Shown here piece by piece: positions 1-9,525 of a stretch of DNA of 64,000 bases. This DNA comes from Chelativorans sp. YIM 93263 (GTDB lineage: Bacteria > Pseudomonadota > Alphaproteobacteria > Rhizobiales > Rhizobiaceae), in contig NZ_JAKCWP010000002.1 of NCBI RefSeq assembly GCF_028767125.1, positions 124,001-188,000 of the forward strand, read 5' to 3'. The notes beneath the pieces are model-generated. The model ran no database searches. It was not told where the DNA came from and saw only the letters and a program-made list of their open reading frames with translations. Each line of letters starts with the position of its first letter. The stretch's first letter is position 1. The position numbers were made by a program, and so were the translations under genes.

Positions 1-184
1 GATCGTGCATGGCAGAAACAGGGTCGAATGCATGATGCGCTTACGTCGTGCACTTGACGAATTCGTCGTAGACGGCATCAATTCCACGTTGCCTCTTTTC
101 CGCGAGCTTGTCGGCAATGTGGACGTAGCAAATGGTGACTACGATATTCACTGGCTTGAGAACTATCTCGCTGAGAGTCGTTAG
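1..184 (+). CDS. accC: Biotin carboxylase subunit of acetyl-CoA carboxylase, C-terminal end (partial)
   Basis: Reading from base 2 gives the last 60 residues of AccC, which makes carboxybiotin on the carrier protein for malonyl-CoA synthesis. The recognisable C-terminal elements are IVHGRNRVECMMRLRRALDE, then FVVDGINSTLPLF, and an end at ...IHWLENYLAESR. Family members end with the same INT-loop and a YLE/WLE tail. The gene starts upstream of the window. The stop codon is 15 bases before aat, so the two are probably co-transcribed. Confidence 0.93.
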   Translation, partial: IVHGRNRVECMMRLRRALDEFVVDGINSTLPLFRELVGNVDVANGDYDIHWLENYLAESR

Positions 185-199
185 AATGCGAGGGGTGTC

Positions 200-811
200 A
201 TGACACGCCCCATCGCCCCCGCATTTCACATCCCGCCCGACCTGCTGCTGCGCGCCTATGCTACAGGTGTGTTTCCAATGGCTGAGCATGCTGACAATCC
301 GGAGGTCTTCTGGGTGCGTCCGGAAATGCGCGGCATTATTCCGCTGGACAAGTTTCACGTGCCGCGGAGCCTCAAGAAAGTCCTCCGGCATAAGCCGTAT
401 GAAATCCGGTATGACTCAGACTTCGATGCTGTAATCCGTGCTTGCGCAGAGACCGGCCCGGAGCGGCGGGAAACTTGGATCAACGAGCCGATCCGCGAAG
501 CCTACAGCACGCTTTTTGAGCGCGGCTACTGTCACACGGTCGAGGCATGGCGCGATGACCGGCTCGTCGGCGGGCTCTATGGTGTTACGTTGGGGCGCGC
601 ATTCTTTGGTGAAAGTATGTTTTCGCGAGAGGCTAATGCTTCAAAGATTTGTCTCGTTCACTTAGTGAACCACATGCGAGAACGAGGTTTCTTGCTGCTC
701 GATACGCAGTTCACCACGGCACATCTAAAGCAATTTGGTGCCATTGACGTGCCACGGCGGCGCTACGAGCAGCTTCTCGCGGAAGCACTGGAAGGAACCG
801 TCAAGTTCTGA
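200..811 (+). CDS. aat: Leucyl/phenylalanyl-tRNA--protein transferase
   Basis: This cytoplasmic enzyme moves Leu or Phe from aminoacyl-tRNA to proteins with N-terminal Lys or Arg, marking them for ClpS/ClpAP degradation (N-end rule). The 203-residue product shows the Aat signatures: [15 protein letters not shown] near residue 15, [13 protein letters not shown] near 36, a central [13 protein letters not shown], and [16 protein letters not shown] near the end. It is shorter than the E. coli protein (234) because the N-terminal barrel extension is reduced. It follows accC closely. A second N-end-rule transferase (bpt) lies at 44358-45104. Confidence 0.95.
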   Translation: MTRPIAPAFHIPPDLLLRAYATGVFPMAEHADNPEVFWVRPEMRGIIPLDKFHVPRSLKKVLRHKPYEIRYDSDFDAVIRACAETGPERRETWINEPIREAYSTLFERGYCHTVEAWRDDRLVGGLYGVTLGRAFFGESMFSREANASKICLVHLVNHMRERGFLLLDTQFTTAHLKQFGAIDVPRRRYEQLLAEALEGTVKF

Positions 812-822
812 CCGATGCTGAG

Positions 823-1242
823 CTAATTGATCTCCGGCGGCGGTACGTCTGATTCTTGCTTACAACTCGTGAGCCAAACGTCATAGACGGGGTGCTCAAT
901 CGCATTCAAGCCTGGGCTTTCAGCAAAAATCCAGCCAGTGAAAATCCGCTGTATCTTTCGATCAAGCGTAATCTCGTCGACCTCTACGAACGAGTCGGTT
1001 TTCGGCTCCTCCGTTTCCGGTGAGCTGTAACAGACACGCGGCGTAATCTGCAAAGCGCCGAACTGGACCGTCTCGTCGATATACGCATCGAAACTGATCG
1101 TGCGGCCGGTGATCTTGTCAATCCCGCTGAACTCGGCAACGCGATTCTCGATCCGTTCGGCAAACGCCGGTGAGCAAAAAGCCAGCACGCCGAGCGCCAT
1201 GAGAGTGATGCGTGCTCCATCCGGCCAGTCGAGTTGCTTCAT
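823..1242 (-). CDS. DUF2155 domain protein, exported
   Basis: A 139-residue protein of unknown function. It has a signal peptide ending near residue 28 (hydrophobic LMALGVLAFCSPAFA, then ERIENR), so the mature protein is probably periplasmic. The mature part holds the DUF2155 core: IDKITGRTISFDAYIDETVQFGAL, a CYSSPETEEPKTDSFVEV stretch, then FTGWIFAESPGLNAIEHPVYDVW. Two cysteines, in RVCYSS and LTSCKQ, could form a disulfide. It is convergent with aat and follows the NDUFA12-like gene, an arrangement usual in rhizobia. The biochemical role is not known. Confidence 0.85.
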   Translation of the reverse strand: MKQLDWPDGARITLMALGVLAFCSPAFAERIENRVAEFSGIDKITGRTISFDAYIDETVQFGALQITPRVCYSSPETEEPKTDSFVEVDEITLDRKIQRIFTGWIFAESPGLNAIEHPVYDVWLTSCKQESDVPPPEIN

Positions 1243-1329
1243 GCTTGCCGTTTCCCCCGTCGCTTTGCGCTCGATTCGCTTTGGAGATAGAGCGCAATTG
1301 TGGCGAGAAGTATGCGCGCAGCCGACAAG

Positions 1330-1728
1330 CTAGCCGCCCGGTGTCCAAGCATCGTAATCACCGGTGACGCGCGGCCTATCCTCATTGGTCAGGACCGAGC
1401 CACGTGGCCTGTAGGCGGCCGGTGTACCCGTAAGATTGGGCAAATGCGGCTTCTGCCATTCACGCGGTGCATACTCTTCCGCCACCGGTGGGGTATCTAC
1501 CTTGTGGTGTAGCCAACCATGCCAGCCGGGCGGGACGCTGGAAGCTTCCGAGTAGCCATTGTAAATGACCCAGCGGCGGGTGCGCCCTTCCGAATCCGTT
1601 CCCCCCTGATAATAGATGTTGCCGAACTCGTCTTCACCGACGCGGCGCCCCTTACGCCAGGTGTTAAAGCGCGTACCCAACGTTTGGCCGTTCCACCAGG
1701 TAAAGAACTGAAGCAGGAATTCTTTCAT
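1330..1728 (-). CDS. NADH:ubiquinone oxidoreductase accessory subunit, NDUFA12 / B17.2 family
   Basis: The 132-residue protein matches the complex I accessory subunit found in mitochondria and alphaproteobacteria. Family features are WWNGQTLGTRFNTWRKG at the start, VGEDEFGNIYYQ, RRWVIYNGYSEASSVPPGWHGWLHH and a proline-rich tail. It is expected to sit on the peripheral arm of complex I or aid its assembly. The gene is separate from any nuo operon here and lies between DUF2155 and two acetyltransferases. Confidence 0.92.
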   Translation of the reverse strand: MKEFLLQFFTWWNGQTLGTRFNTWRKGRRVGEDEFGNIYYQGGTDSEGRTRRWVIYNGYSEASSVPPGWHGWLHHKVDTPPVAEEYAPREWQKPHLPNLTGTPAAYRPRGSVLTNEDRPRVTGDYDAWTPGG

Positions 1729-1810
1729 CGCATCACTCGCTCGCCAATCGAAGGGCGGATTGCATGCGTTATGGCGATCCTGATGCCGGAACGCAAGGCC
1801 TTGTGCGTCG

Positions 1811-2278
1811 TCATTTCAGCTTCATTTTGAAGGCGACATGGGATTTTTCAAACCCAAGTCGTTCATAGAAACGGTGCGCGTTGTGCCGCGCTGCATTCGA
1901 CGAAAGCTGGACAGAGGCTGCGCCCGCGGCCCGTGCCTGTTCTATCGCAAAACGAATCATGGCTGAGCCAATACCGCTCCCGCGCATGTCCTCGCGCGTC
2001 TGGACGGCCTCGATCTTCATGTTGGTTGCTCCGCGCCCCGTCATTACCGTGATGAGCGTGGCTTGAAACGTGCCCACGACCTTACCGTCGATTTCGGCCA
2101 CATAGAGCGTGTCATTCGGGCTTGCATGAATAGCATTAAAGGCATTCAGATAATCCGCGTCTGCGGCGCCATCCGTCGTGTCACTATGACCACCCAGCGT
2201 GTCAGCGGCGTACATGGCCACGAGCGATGGCAGGTCGGATGGGCGCGCATCGCGGATCACAAGCTCTTCGAGTTTCAT
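1811..2278 (-). CDS. GNAT-family N-acetyltransferase
   Basis: A 155-residue GNAT fold enzyme transferring acetyl from acetyl-CoA to an unknown amine. Motif A with the acetyl-CoA loop is TREDMRGSGIGSAMIRFAIE, and motif B is AHRFYERLGFEKSHVAFKMKL. I start at ATG 2278 (MKLEELVIRDARPSDLP) because GAGGAC lies just upstream and the further upstream reading frame overlaps the next gene without resembling the family. The upstream gene encodes another GNAT protein, but the two are too different to be a recent duplication. Confidence 0.85.
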   Translation of the reverse strand: MKLEELVIRDARPSDLPSLVAMYAADTLGGHSDTTDGAADADYLNAFNAIHASPNDTLYVAEIDGKVVGTFQATLITVMTGRGATNMKIEAVQTREDMRGSGIGSAMIRFAIEQARAAGAASVQLSSNAARHNAHRFYERLGFEKSHVAFKMKLK

Positions 2279-2303
2279 TGCTGCCGTCCTCGATGAATCG
2301 ACA

Positions 2304-2807
2304 TCAATCGGCCCAGGCGATCGGTTTCTCAAAGATTGCAGCGGGGATTCCCGACTGCTCCCCACCGCAATTGGCGGTGGTGCCGATCTTGGTGAAGCCG
2401 CATCTCAGGTAAAATCCGACCGCCCGGCTGTTAGCCTCCTCAACCTCGAGGCGCACCTTAGAGGCCCCGGGAAAGCAGCCTTCGATCTCGTCCACGAGCA
2501 TCATACCGATGCCTCGGCCGTGATGAGAAGGCTTGACGTAGAGCTGGTGCAGCATGACTGTCTTTCCGCCGTCCACCGCAGCGGCAAACGCCATCCCGAC
2601 GATTTCCTCGCCATCATCGGCGAGAATAAATTCGGACTCCGGACGCTTCAGACGGCCTTTCAGCGTTGGTGTGGCGTGCCAGTCATCGGTGATCTCCGTT
2701 ACGCGGTCACGGCCATAGATGGTGTCGTAGGTCGCGTGCCAGGTCTCGACCAGCAGTGCGCGTACGGCTTCCAGATCACCCTCGGATGCCGTACGGATAT
2801 ACATCAT
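2304..2807 (-). CDS. GNAT-family N-acetyltransferase
   Basis: A 167-residue acetyltransferase of unknown substrate. It starts MMYIRTASEGDLEAVRALLVETW and has the acetyl-CoA loop KPSHHGRGIGMMLVDEIE and a C-terminal NSRAVGFYLRCGFTKIG. The start is three bases from the gatB stop, so it is translated from the gatB transcript. The LYVKPSHHGRGIG pattern resembles RimI-like GNATs, but nothing identifies a protein or small-molecule target. Confidence 0.85.
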   Translation of the reverse strand: MMYIRTASEGDLEAVRALLVETWHATYDTIYGRDRVTEITDDWHATPTLKGRLKRPESEFILADDGEEIVGMAFAAAVDGGKTVMLHQLYVKPSHHGRGIGMMLVDEIEGCFPGASKVRLEVEEANSRAVGFYLRCGFTKIGTTANCGGEQSGIPAAIFEKPIAWAD

Positions 2808-2810
2808 CGC

Positions 2811-4313
2811 CTAGTCCTCGATATCGAGCTTCTCCCGAACGAGCGCATTGACGGCCTGTGGGTTGGCCTTCCCGCCCGTGGCCTTCATGACCTGACCGAC
2901 GAACCAGCCGGCGAGCGTCGGCTTCTTTTTGGCCTGTTCCACCTTGTCCGGATTGGCTGCGATCACCTCGTCCACTGCCTGTTCGATGGCCGCAGTATCC
3001 GTGACCTGCTTCATACCGCGCTCTTCGACAATCACGCGCGGATCGCCACCTTCGGTCCAGACAATCTCAAAGAGCTCCTTTGCGATCTTTCCCGAAATCG
3101 TGCCGTCCTTGATCAGATCAATGATGGCACCAAGCTGATCCGGGGAAAGCGGTGTGTTCTCAATTGGTTCACCGGCCTTGTTGAGAGCCCCCAACAGTTC
3201 GTTGATAACCCAGTTCGCTGCCGCCTTGCCGTCGCGCCCGGCCGCAACCTTTTCGAAATAAGCGGCAATCGCTTTTTCCGACACCAGCACCGAGGCGTCG
3301 TATTCGGACAGCCCGAAGCTCTCGATAAAACGTGCTTTCTTCTCGTCAGGGAGTTCCGGCAATCCTTCTGCCAGCGCGTCCACATAGGCTTGGTCGAACT
3401 CCAGCGGCACAAGATCCGGATCGGGGAAGTAGCGGTAGTCATGCGCTTCTTCCTTGCTGCGCATGGAGCGCGTCTCGCCCTTGGCGGGATCGAAGAGGCG
3501 CGTCTCCTGGTCGATGGTGCCGCCATCTTCCAGAATGGCGATCTGGCGCCGTGCTTCTGACTCGATCGCCTGGCCGACGAAGCGGATGGAGTTGACGTTC
3601 TTGATCTCACAACGCGTGCCGAAAGGCTCACCTGGCCGGCGCACCGAGACGTTCACATCGGCGCGCATTGAACCCTCGTCCATATTGCCGTCGCAGGTGC
3701 CGAGATAGCGCAGAATGGTGCGCAGCTTGGTCAGAAACGCCTTCGCCTCGTCCGCTGAGCGAATATCGGGTTTGGACACGATTTCCATCAAGGCCACACC
3801 GGAGCGGTTCAGATCCACATAGGACATCGTGGGATGCTGGTCGTGCATCGACTTGCCTGCGTCCTGTTCCAGGTGCAGGCGCTCGATTCCCACTTCGATC
3901 TCCTCGAAGCTGCCATCCTTGGCCGGGCCGACAGAGACGATCACCACGCCCTCACCCACGATGGGCTGCTTGTACTGCGATATCTGGTAGCCCTGTGGCA
4001 GGTCCGGATAAAAATAGTTCTTTCGGTCGAAGACAGAACGGTGATTGATCTGCGCTTTCAGGCCAAGACCAGTGCGGATCGCCTGTTTGACGCATTCCTC
4101 ATTGATGACCGGCAACATCCCCGGCATCGCCGCATCGACGAGCGAAACATTGGAGTTCGGCTCAGATCCAAATGCGGTCGATGCACCGGAAAAGAGTTTG
4201 GCGTGCGAGGTCACCTGCGCGTGAATTTCCATGCCGACAATAATCTCCCAGTCGCCGGTGGCGCCGGAAATGAGCCGCTTTGGTTCTGGCGTACGCGTAT
4301 CTATGATTGTCAT
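2811..4313 (-). CDS. gatB: Asp-tRNA(Asn)/Glu-tRNA(Gln) amidotransferase subunit B
   Basis: GatB is the kinase/tRNA-binding subunit of GatCAB, which amidates Glu-tRNA(Gln) and Asp-tRNA(Asn). The 500-residue product has the cradle-domain signatures [20 protein letters not shown] near residue 22 and [19 protein letters not shown], the [19 protein letters not shown] loop, and a C-terminal YqeY-like tail ([20 protein letters not shown]). gatC and gatA are not in the window. The aspS at 50511-52295 carries a non-discriminating signature, consistent with this enzyme also serving asparagine. Confidence 0.97.
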   Translation of the reverse strand: MTIIDTRTPEPKRLISGATGDWEIIVGMEIHAQVTSHAKLFSGASTAFGSEPNSNVSLVDAAMPGMLPVINEECVKQAIRTGLGLKAQINHRSVFDRKNYFYPDLPQGYQISQYKQPIVGEGVVIVSVGPAKDGSFEEIEVGIERLHLEQDAGKSMHDQHPTMSYVDLNRSGVALMEIVSKPDIRSADEAKAFLTKLRTILRYLGTCDGNMDEGSMRADVNVSVRRPGEPFGTRCEIKNVNSIRFVGQAIESEARRQIAILEDGGTIDQETRLFDPAKGETRSMRSKEEAHDYRYFPDPDLVPLEFDQAYVDALAEGLPELPDEKKARFIESFGLSEYDASVLVSEKAIAAYFEKVAAGRDGKAAANWVINELLGALNKAGEPIENTPLSPDQLGAIIDLIKDGTISGKIAKELFEIVWTEGGDPRVIVEERGMKQVTDTAAIEQAVDEVIAANPDKVEQAKKKPTLAGWFVGQVMKATGGKANPQAVNALVREKLDIED

Positions 4314-4437
4314 TGCCGTGCGTCTGAAAGTGAGAGTGAACTTTTGCGTCTTGGCTAGACCAATCAGCCCAACGAGGCAAGCACGCAGGCATTCATCTCG
4401 GGATCATCCCCGTCTATGCAGATTCCGGTGGCATTTC

Positions 4438-5694
4438 ATGAATGTCGTGCGTATCCCTGCCTCTATGAGTGCAGATACCAAGAGCAGGTCCATTCGCGGC
4501 GCAGCGGTGGTCGTCGCCGCCGGGCGTGGCGAACGTGCTGGGCAGACCACGGAAGGCCCGAAACAATATCGCCTGATCGGCGGTGAGCCCGTGATTCGTC
4601 ATACGGTTCGGGCATTTGCCGCCCACCCGCAAATTGACGTCGTGGTGGTGGCAATTCATCCCGCAGACGAAGCGCTGTTTCAAAGCGCATGCCGCGACTT
4701 ACCGGTCGATATCCGCGTGGTCCATGGCGGTTCGTCCCGACAAGAGTCCACATATTTCGCCCTGACCGCGCTGAAAGAAGCCGAACCCGACATCGTGCTT
4801 ATTCACGATGCCGTGCGGCCCTTTGTGGATACCGAATTGATCAGCCGCGTGGTCGAGACCGCCGCCGCGAGTATGGGGGCCCTACCCGCGGTCGCAGTCT
4901 CGGACACATTGAAGCGCGCGGGCCCGGAGCGCCTTGTAAGCGAAACTGTGCCGCGCGACGGACTTTTCGCTGCACAGACCCCACAGGCCTTTCCGTTTCA
5001 TTCGATTCTCGATGCTCATGAAAAGGCGCGGGATGTAGCCATGGAGGGCTTTACGGATGACGCCGCGATTGCAGAATGGGCGGGAATGCCGGTGCGCCTG
5101 GTGGAAGGCTCGCCCGACAATGTGAAGCTCACATGGGCGCGCGATATCGCGCTCGCAGACAAGAGGCTGGGAGACTCCGCCATGGAATGGCCGGATGTGC
5201 GCACGGGTAACGGTTACGATGTGCATGCCTTTGGGAACGGCTATCACGTCACGCTCTGCGGCATCGATATCCCTTATGAAAAGGGATTGAGCGGCCATTC
5301 CGACGCCGATGTCGGGCTACATGCGCTGACGGATGCGTTGCTGGCAACCTGCGGCGCGGGCGACATCGGAACCCATTTTCCGCCATCCGACCCGCAATGG
5401 AAGGGCGTGCGCTCACGACTCTTCGTGGAACACGCGGTAAGATATGTGAGCGAACGCGGTGGCCGTATTTCCAATGCGGATATCAGCCTGATTTGCGAGG
5501 CACCGCGGATCGGGCCACACCGCGCGGCGATGGTCGCTGAACTTTGCGATATGCTGGGCATTGCGGCCGAGCGCGTTTCTGTCAAGGCCACGACCAACGA
5601 GAAGCTCGGCTTCATCGGCCGTTCCGAAGGTATCGCCGCAATAGCCACGGCGACGGTCGTCTACCCCGGCCAGCTCGCGGAAGCGCGGTCATGA
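4438..5694 (+). CDS. ispDF: Bifunctional IspD/IspF (MEP-pathway cytidylyltransferase and MEcPP synthase)
   Basis: One 418-residue protein carries two steps of non-mevalonate isoprenoid synthesis. Residues about 20-230 are Isp[13 protein letters not shown] nucleotide loop, [10 protein letters not shown], and [10 protein letters not shown]. Residues about 255-415 are Isp[43 protein letters not shown] and [19 protein letters not shown]. The fused form is common in alphaproteobacteria. The start is ATG 4438 with GGTGG upstream; ATG 4465 ([12 protein letters not shown]) is nearly as likely. The stop overlaps the cinA start as ATGA. It is divergent from gatB. Confidence 0.96.
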   Translation: MNVVRIPASMSADTKSRSIRGAAVVVAAGRGERAGQTTEGPKQYRLIGGEPVIRHTVRAFAAHPQIDVVVVAIHPADEALFQSACRDLPVDIRVVHGGSSRQESTYFALTALKEAEPDIVLIHDAVRPFVDTELISRVVETAAASMGALPAVAVSDTLKRAGPERLVSETVPRDGLFAAQTPQAFPFHSILDAHEKARDVAMEGFTDDAAIAEWAGMPVRLVEGSPDNVKLTWARDIALADKRLGDSAMEWPDVRTGNGYDVHAFGNGYHVTLCGIDIPYEKGLSGHSDADVGLHALTDALLATCGAGDIGTHFPPSDPQWKGVRSRLFVEHAVRYVSERGGRISNADISLICEAPRIGPHRAAMVAELCDMLGIAAERVSVKATTNEKLGFIGRSEGIAAIATATVVYPGQLAEARS

Positions 5695-6188
5695 GCGACA
5701 TTGAGGATCTTGCAACGGAGCTTCTAAGCGCGTTTCAAGCGCGCGGACTGAAGCTTGCAACAGCAGAATCCTGCACCGGCGGCATGCTTGGTGCTACGAT
5801 AACGGAAATCTCCGGCGCCTCCGACGTTTTCGATCGCGGCTTCATTACCTACTCGAATGAAGCCAAAACGGAGATGCTGAACGTCACCAGCGAGACCCTC
5901 GCTGCACACGGTGCCGTTTCAGAACAGACCGCATGTGAGATGGCTGTCGGCGCGCTGGCGCATTCACATGCAGACATCGCTGTTTCCGTCACCGGCATTG
6001 CCGGTCCGGGCGGCGGGACGGCTGGAAAGCCCGTCGGGCTCGTCTGGTTCGGTCTCGCCGGCAAGCAAAGGGAAGCTACGGCTGTAAAGCGGATTTTCTC
6101 CGGGATGACCCGTACCGCAGTACGCCGGGAGAGCGCACGTGTCGCCCTCGAGCTTGCGCGCGATGCTGCTTATGCGACACGCCCGTAA
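5691..6188 (+). CDS. CinA C-terminal-domain protein (PncC-type nicotinamide-nucleotide amidohydrolase)
   Basis: The 165-residue protein is a stand-alone CinA-C domain, the family that deamidates NMN to nicotinate mononucleotide. Signatures are [18 protein letters not shown] near residue 19, [27 protein letters not shown] and [21 protein letters not shown]. It starts at ATG 5691, four bases inside the ispDF stop. Its 3' end runs 19 bases into the convergent ratA gene. The N-terminal MoCF-like half of full CinA is absent, as is usual in rhizobia. Confidence 0.93.
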   Translation: MSDIEDLATELLSAFQARGLKLATAESCTGGMLGATITEISGASDVFDRGFITYSNEAKTEMLNVTSETLAAHGAVSEQTACEMAVGALAHSHADIAVSVTGIAGPGGGTAGKPVGLVWFGLAGKQREATAVKRIFSGMTRTAVRRESARVALELARDAAYATRP

Positions 6189-6625
6189 ACCTCGTCGGCA
6201 CGCCGCTCAAAAGCTTCGGAGAACTTGCGAAAGGCGCGGTCGAAAACGGTGCCCATCAACATGGCAAGCATCCGGCTCTTGAATTCGTACTCGATAAAAA
6301 AATGGACTTCCGTCTGATCGTTCTCCACGGGTTCGAAGCGCCACTGGTTCTGCAGAAAGCGGAACGGTCCATCGATGTAACGTACATCGATCACGCGTTC
6401 TTCGGGCTTTAGAACAACCTGACTCGTAAACGTCTCGCGGATGGCCTTATAGCCGACGGTCATGTCCGCCACGAGAATTGCGACGCCATCGCGCTCCTTG
6501 CGCGAACGAACAGTGAGCGACTCGCACATGGGCACGAATTGTGGGTAGGACTCGATGTCCGCCACCAAATCGAACATATGATCGGGCGTATGCCGTACCC
6601 TGCGAACAGTTTCGTGCTTGGGCAT
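6170..6625 (-). CDS. RatA/COQ10-family START-domain protein
   Basis: A 151-residue SRPBCC fold protein. It begins MPKHETVRRVRHTPDHMFDLVADIESYPQFVPMC, the standard start of the COQ10/RatA family, and continues with RFLQNQWRFEP and VHFFIEYEFKSRML. Mitochondrial COQ10 binds ubiquinone and helps it function in respiration; E. coli RatA was described as a toxin blocking 70S assembly. The alphaproteobacterial context next to lipA favours the COQ10-like role, but that is inference. It lies seven bases downstream of lipA. Confidence 0.88.
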   Translation of the reverse strand: MPKHETVRRVRHTPDHMFDLVADIESYPQFVPMCESLTVRSRKERDGVAILVADMTVGYKAIRETFTSQVVLKPEERVIDVRYIDGPFRFLQNQWRFEPVENDQTEVHFFIEYEFKSRMLAMLMGTVFDRAFRKFSEAFERRADEVYGRVA

Positions 6626-6632
6626 GAATGCC

Positions 6633-7607
6633 TTACGCGGTTTTGGCCGACATCAGGCGCGCTTCACGGGCGGCTCGCAGGCGCGCAAAATCCTCGCCCG
6701 CATGGTGCGAGGAGCGCGTCAGCGGACTCGATGATACCATCAGGAAACCCTTGGTGTAGGCTATGGTTTCATAGGACTTGAATTCTTCCGGGGTCACGAA
6801 CTTCTTCACCGGATGATGCTTGCGCGTGGGCTGCAGATACTGTCCGATGGTGATGAAATCGACATCCGCTGATCGCAGATCGTCCATGAGTTGCAGAACC
6901 TCGTTCCGCTCTTCGCCGAAACCAACCATAATGCCTGATTTAGTGAACATGGTTGGGTCCAACTCCTTCACCTGTTGCAAGAGGCGGATAGAGTGGAAAT
7001 AGCGCGCACCGGGCCGCACCGTCAGATACTTCGACGGAACGGTCTCCAGATTGTGATTGAAGACATCCGGTTTCGCCGCGACCACGACCTCCAGCGCTCC
7101 CTCCTTGCGTAGGAAATCAGGAGTCAGGATCTCGATGGTCGTCTGGGGCGAGGATTCCCTGATTGCGTGGATGACTTCGACAAAATGCTGGGCGCCGCCA
7201 TCGCTCAGGTCATCGCGGTCGACCGAGGTGATCACGACATGATTGAGCTCCATCTCGCAAACCGCCTTGGCAATATTCTCCGGCTCACTCCGGTCCAAAG
7301 CGCTGGGAATACCAGTGGCCACATTGCAGAAGGCGCAAGCCCGCGTGCAAATCTCACCCATAATCATGAATGTAGCGTGCTTCTTGTCCCAGCACTCGCC
7401 GATATTGGGACATCCCGCCTCTTCGCAAACGGTCACCAGCTTGTTCGATTTTACGATCTCACGTGTTTCCAGATAACCTCTCGAGGTCGGTGCTTTCACG
7501 CGGATCCAGTTAGGTTTGCGCAGAACCTCCTGATCAGGCCGGTGAGCCTTCTCGGGATGCCGCAGCCGCGGCTTGCTGTTGGAAACAGTATCGACAACGG
7601 TGACCAT
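6633..7607 (-). CDS. lipA: Lipoyl synthase
   Basis: LipA is a radical SAM enzyme that inserts two sulfurs into octanoyl groups on lipoyl domains. The 324-residue product has the auxiliary cluster cysteines in [13 protein letters not shown], the radical SAM motif CTRACAFC and the C-terminal [15 protein letters not shown] that donates the serine ligand. Length is typical. Its substrates, the lipoyl domains of PdhB and PdhC, are encoded just upstream at 10201-12988. ratA follows directly. Confidence 0.97.
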   Translation of the reverse strand: MVTVVDTVSNSKPRLRHPEKAHRPDQEVLRKPNWIRVKAPTSRGYLETREIVKSNKLVTVCEEAGCPNIGECWDKKHATFMIMGEICTRACAFCNVATGIPSALDRSEPENIAKAVCEMELNHVVITSVDRDDLSDGGAQHFVEVIHAIRESSPQTTIEILTPDFLRKEGALEVVVAAKPDVFNHNLETVPSKYLTVRPGARYFHSIRLLQQVKELDPTMFTKSGIMVGFGEERNEVLQLMDDLRSADVDFITIGQYLQPTRKHHPVKKFVTPEEFKSYETIAYTKGFLMVSSSPLTRSSHHAGEDFARLRAAREARLMSAKTA

Positions 7608-7676
7608 GATACTCTCTACCCTGTTTCAGTCGCGGCTTGCATTCTCGCATATAATCATCAGCGTCCCCGACGAAAG

Positions 7677-7699
7677 CCCGCCTGCTTTTCGCAGGCGGG
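7677..7699 (-). terminator. Rho-independent-type terminator after the GlsB-like gene
   Basis: A perfect 9-bp GC-rich stem, CCCGCCTGC pairing with GCAGGCGGG around a five-base loop, lies 13 bases past the stop of the minus-strand GlsB-like gene. On the minus strand it is followed by CTTTCG, so the T tract is weak. It separates the small membrane protein gene from lipA. Confidence 0.6.
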
Positions 7700-7711
7700 A
7701 ATCTAGTGCCG

Positions 7712-7969
7712 CTATGTGCTGGCACCACGTATAAGGCGAAACACCCAAATCAGCAGACAGGCGCCAATGATCGCAACGATCAATTGACCGATTATCCCGC
7801 CAATAGTGCTGCCCATGATCGCGACGAGAATCGCATTTAGAATGATGGCACCGGCCACACCGAGAACGATGTTCATCAGAAGTCCGTGATGAACATTCAT
7901 GATTTTCTCTGCGATCCAGCCAGCTATCCCGCCGATAACAATCGTCAGAATCCAGCCTAATCCTTCCAT
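7712..7969 (-). CDS. GlsB/YeaQ/YmgE-family stress-associated membrane protein
   Basis: An 85-residue, very hydrophobic, glycine-rich inner-membrane protein with about three transmembrane segments: WILTIVIGGIAGWIAEKIM, then LLMNIVLGVAGAIILNAILVAI, then IIGQLIVAIIGACLLIWVF. The GGIAGW and GVAGAI motifs are those of the transglycosylase-associated protein family. Members are often stress-induced but no molecular activity is established. A strong AGGAGGG ribosome-binding site precedes the ATG. It has its own terminator. Confidence 0.88.
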   Translation of the reverse strand: MEGLGWILTIVIGGIAGWIAEKIMNVHHGLLMNIVLGVAGAIILNAILVAIMGSTIGGIIGQLIVAIIGACLLIWVFRLIRGAST

Positions 7970-8050
7970 AAAAAAGTCCCTCCTATTCTCGCAGAATCAC
8001 TCTGATACTATACTCGAACGCGCGAAGCGGATGCTAGCCGATCGGGTCTG

Positions 8051-9514
8051 TCAAGCGTTAAGCGTTCTCCCGTACGCGTCAAGCACGCTTTCCTTCATCA
8101 TCTCGGACAATGTCGGATGGGGGAAAATGGTGTGCATGAGCTCTTCTTCGGTCGTCTCCAGGTTCATGGCGATCACAAAACCCTGGATGAGCTCGGTAAC
8201 TTCAGCGCCGATCATATGAGCCCCAAGGAGCTCGCCCGTCCTCTTGTCGAGAATGGTTTTCACGAAACCCTGATCCTCGCCCAGCGCGATGGCCTTGCCG
8301 TTGGCGCCGAACTGGAAACGGCCGACGCGGACTTCGCGCCCCTGCTCCTTTGCATCCTCTTCCGTTATTCCCACGGAGGCCACCTGCGGCTGGCAATAGG
8401 TGCAGGCGGGGATCCGGTTCTTGTCGAGCGCATGTACGCCCGGTATTTCCGCAATTTTCTCGACGCAGACGACGCCCTCGTGCTCCGCCTTGTGCGCGAG
8501 CATGGGCGGGCCGGCGACATCGCCGATAGCGTAGAGGCCCGGCACATTGGTACGACCAAATCCGTCGACTGAAATCGTCCCGCGCTCGGTTTTCACGCCA
8601 AGCTCCTCAAGGCCGAGATTCTCGACATTGCCTTGCACGCCGACCGCGGAGATCAGGCGCTCGGCCGTAAGCTCCTGGACCTTGCCGTCTTTACCCTCAA
8701 CATGGGCGCGCAACTTACCATTGACCTTCTCCACCTTGGAGACCTTGGACTCGAGGTGGAATTTGATGCCCTGTTTCTCGAGCTGGCGCTTTGCAAATTT
8801 TGAAATCTCCTCATCCTCCGCGGGAAGAATGCGCGGCAGAAGCTCAATAACGGTGACCTCCGCCCCCATGGCGCGGTAGAAATAGGCAAACTCGATGCCA
8901 ATCGCGCCCGAACCGACAACAACGAGGGATTTCGGGATCTCCTTCGGCACCATGGCCTCGAAATACGTCCAGATCAAATCGCCGTCCGCCTCTAGTCCGG
9001 GAAGGACCCGCGGCCGTGCGCCAGTGGCGAGGATAACGTGCTTGGCCCTGTAGGTGCCCTCACCTTTCACGTCCTTCGGCACCGGAGGCTGTGGCTCCAT
9101 TGGCTTCTTCTGCGACTTGGAGACTGTCACCTCGGCCGGCTCGGAATCTTTTGCCGCTTTCGTCACCTTCGCCTCGCCCCAGATGACGTCGACCTTGTTC
9201 TTCTTCATCAAGAACGAGACGCCGCCGTTGAGGCGGCCGGCAACTTTGCGCGACCGATCGACCACGCCACCCGCATCGACCTTGATGCTGCCATCGATCG
9301 TGAAGCCATAGTCTTTTGAGTGCTGGGTATTATGCAAAACTTCGGCGGAGCGCAGCAGCGCCTTGGTCGGGATACATCCCCAATTCAGGCAGATGCCGCC
9401 GAGATGCTCGCGCTCAACAATCGCTGTCTTGAAACCGAGCTGGGCCGAACGCACGGCCGTGACATAGCCCCCCGGCCCCGAGCCGACAATGATGACGTCA
9501 TAGGTTTCAGCCAC
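8051..9514 (-). CDS. lpdA: Dihydrolipoamide dehydrogenase (E3)
   Basis: E3 reoxidises dihydrolipoyl groups and passes electrons to NAD+. The 487-residue protein has the FAD loop VIIVGSGPGGY, the redox disulfide in GGICLNWGCIPTKALL, the NAD loop VVVGSGAIGIEFAYF, and the C-terminal HTIFPHPTLSEMMKE with the catalytic His-Glu pair. A Lys/Pro/Glu-rich insert (around KSQKKPMEPQPPVPKDVKGE) sits between the two halves of the FAD domain. I start at GTG 9514 because AAGGAG lies six bases upstream; GTG 9529 is in frame but inside that site. It is last in the pdh cluster. Confidence 0.96.
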   Translation of the reverse strand: MAETYDVIIVGSGPGGYVTAVRSAQLGFKTAIVEREHLGGICLNWGCIPTKALLRSAEVLHNTQHSKDYGFTIDGSIKVDAGGVVDRSRKVAGRLNGGVSFLMKKNKVDVIWGEAKVTKAAKDSEPAEVTVSKSQKKPMEPQPPVPKDVKGEGTYRAKHVILATGARPRVLPGLEADGDLIWTYFEAMVPKEIPKSLVVVGSGAIGIEFAYFYRAMGAEVTVIELLPRILPAEDEEISKFAKRQLEKQGIKFHLESKVSKVEKVNGKLRAHVEGKDGKVQELTAERLISAVGVQGNVENLGLEELGVKTERGTISVDGFGRTNVPGLYAIGDVAGPPMLAHKAEHEGVVCVEKIAEIPGVHALDKNRIPACTYCQPQVASVGITEEDAKEQGREVRVGRFQFGANGKAIALGEDQGFVKTILDKRTGELLGAHMIGAEVTELIQGFVIAMNLETTEEELMHTIFPHPTLSEMMKESVLDAYGRTLNA

Positions 9515-9525
9515 TGAAAGCTCCT

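Noticed and set aside
2199-3560. A 453-codon open frame on the plus strand, opposite gatB
   Set aside because: It lies antisense to a well-supported gatB and the following GNAT gene, has no family-like sequence, and reflects codon bias of the opposite strand.
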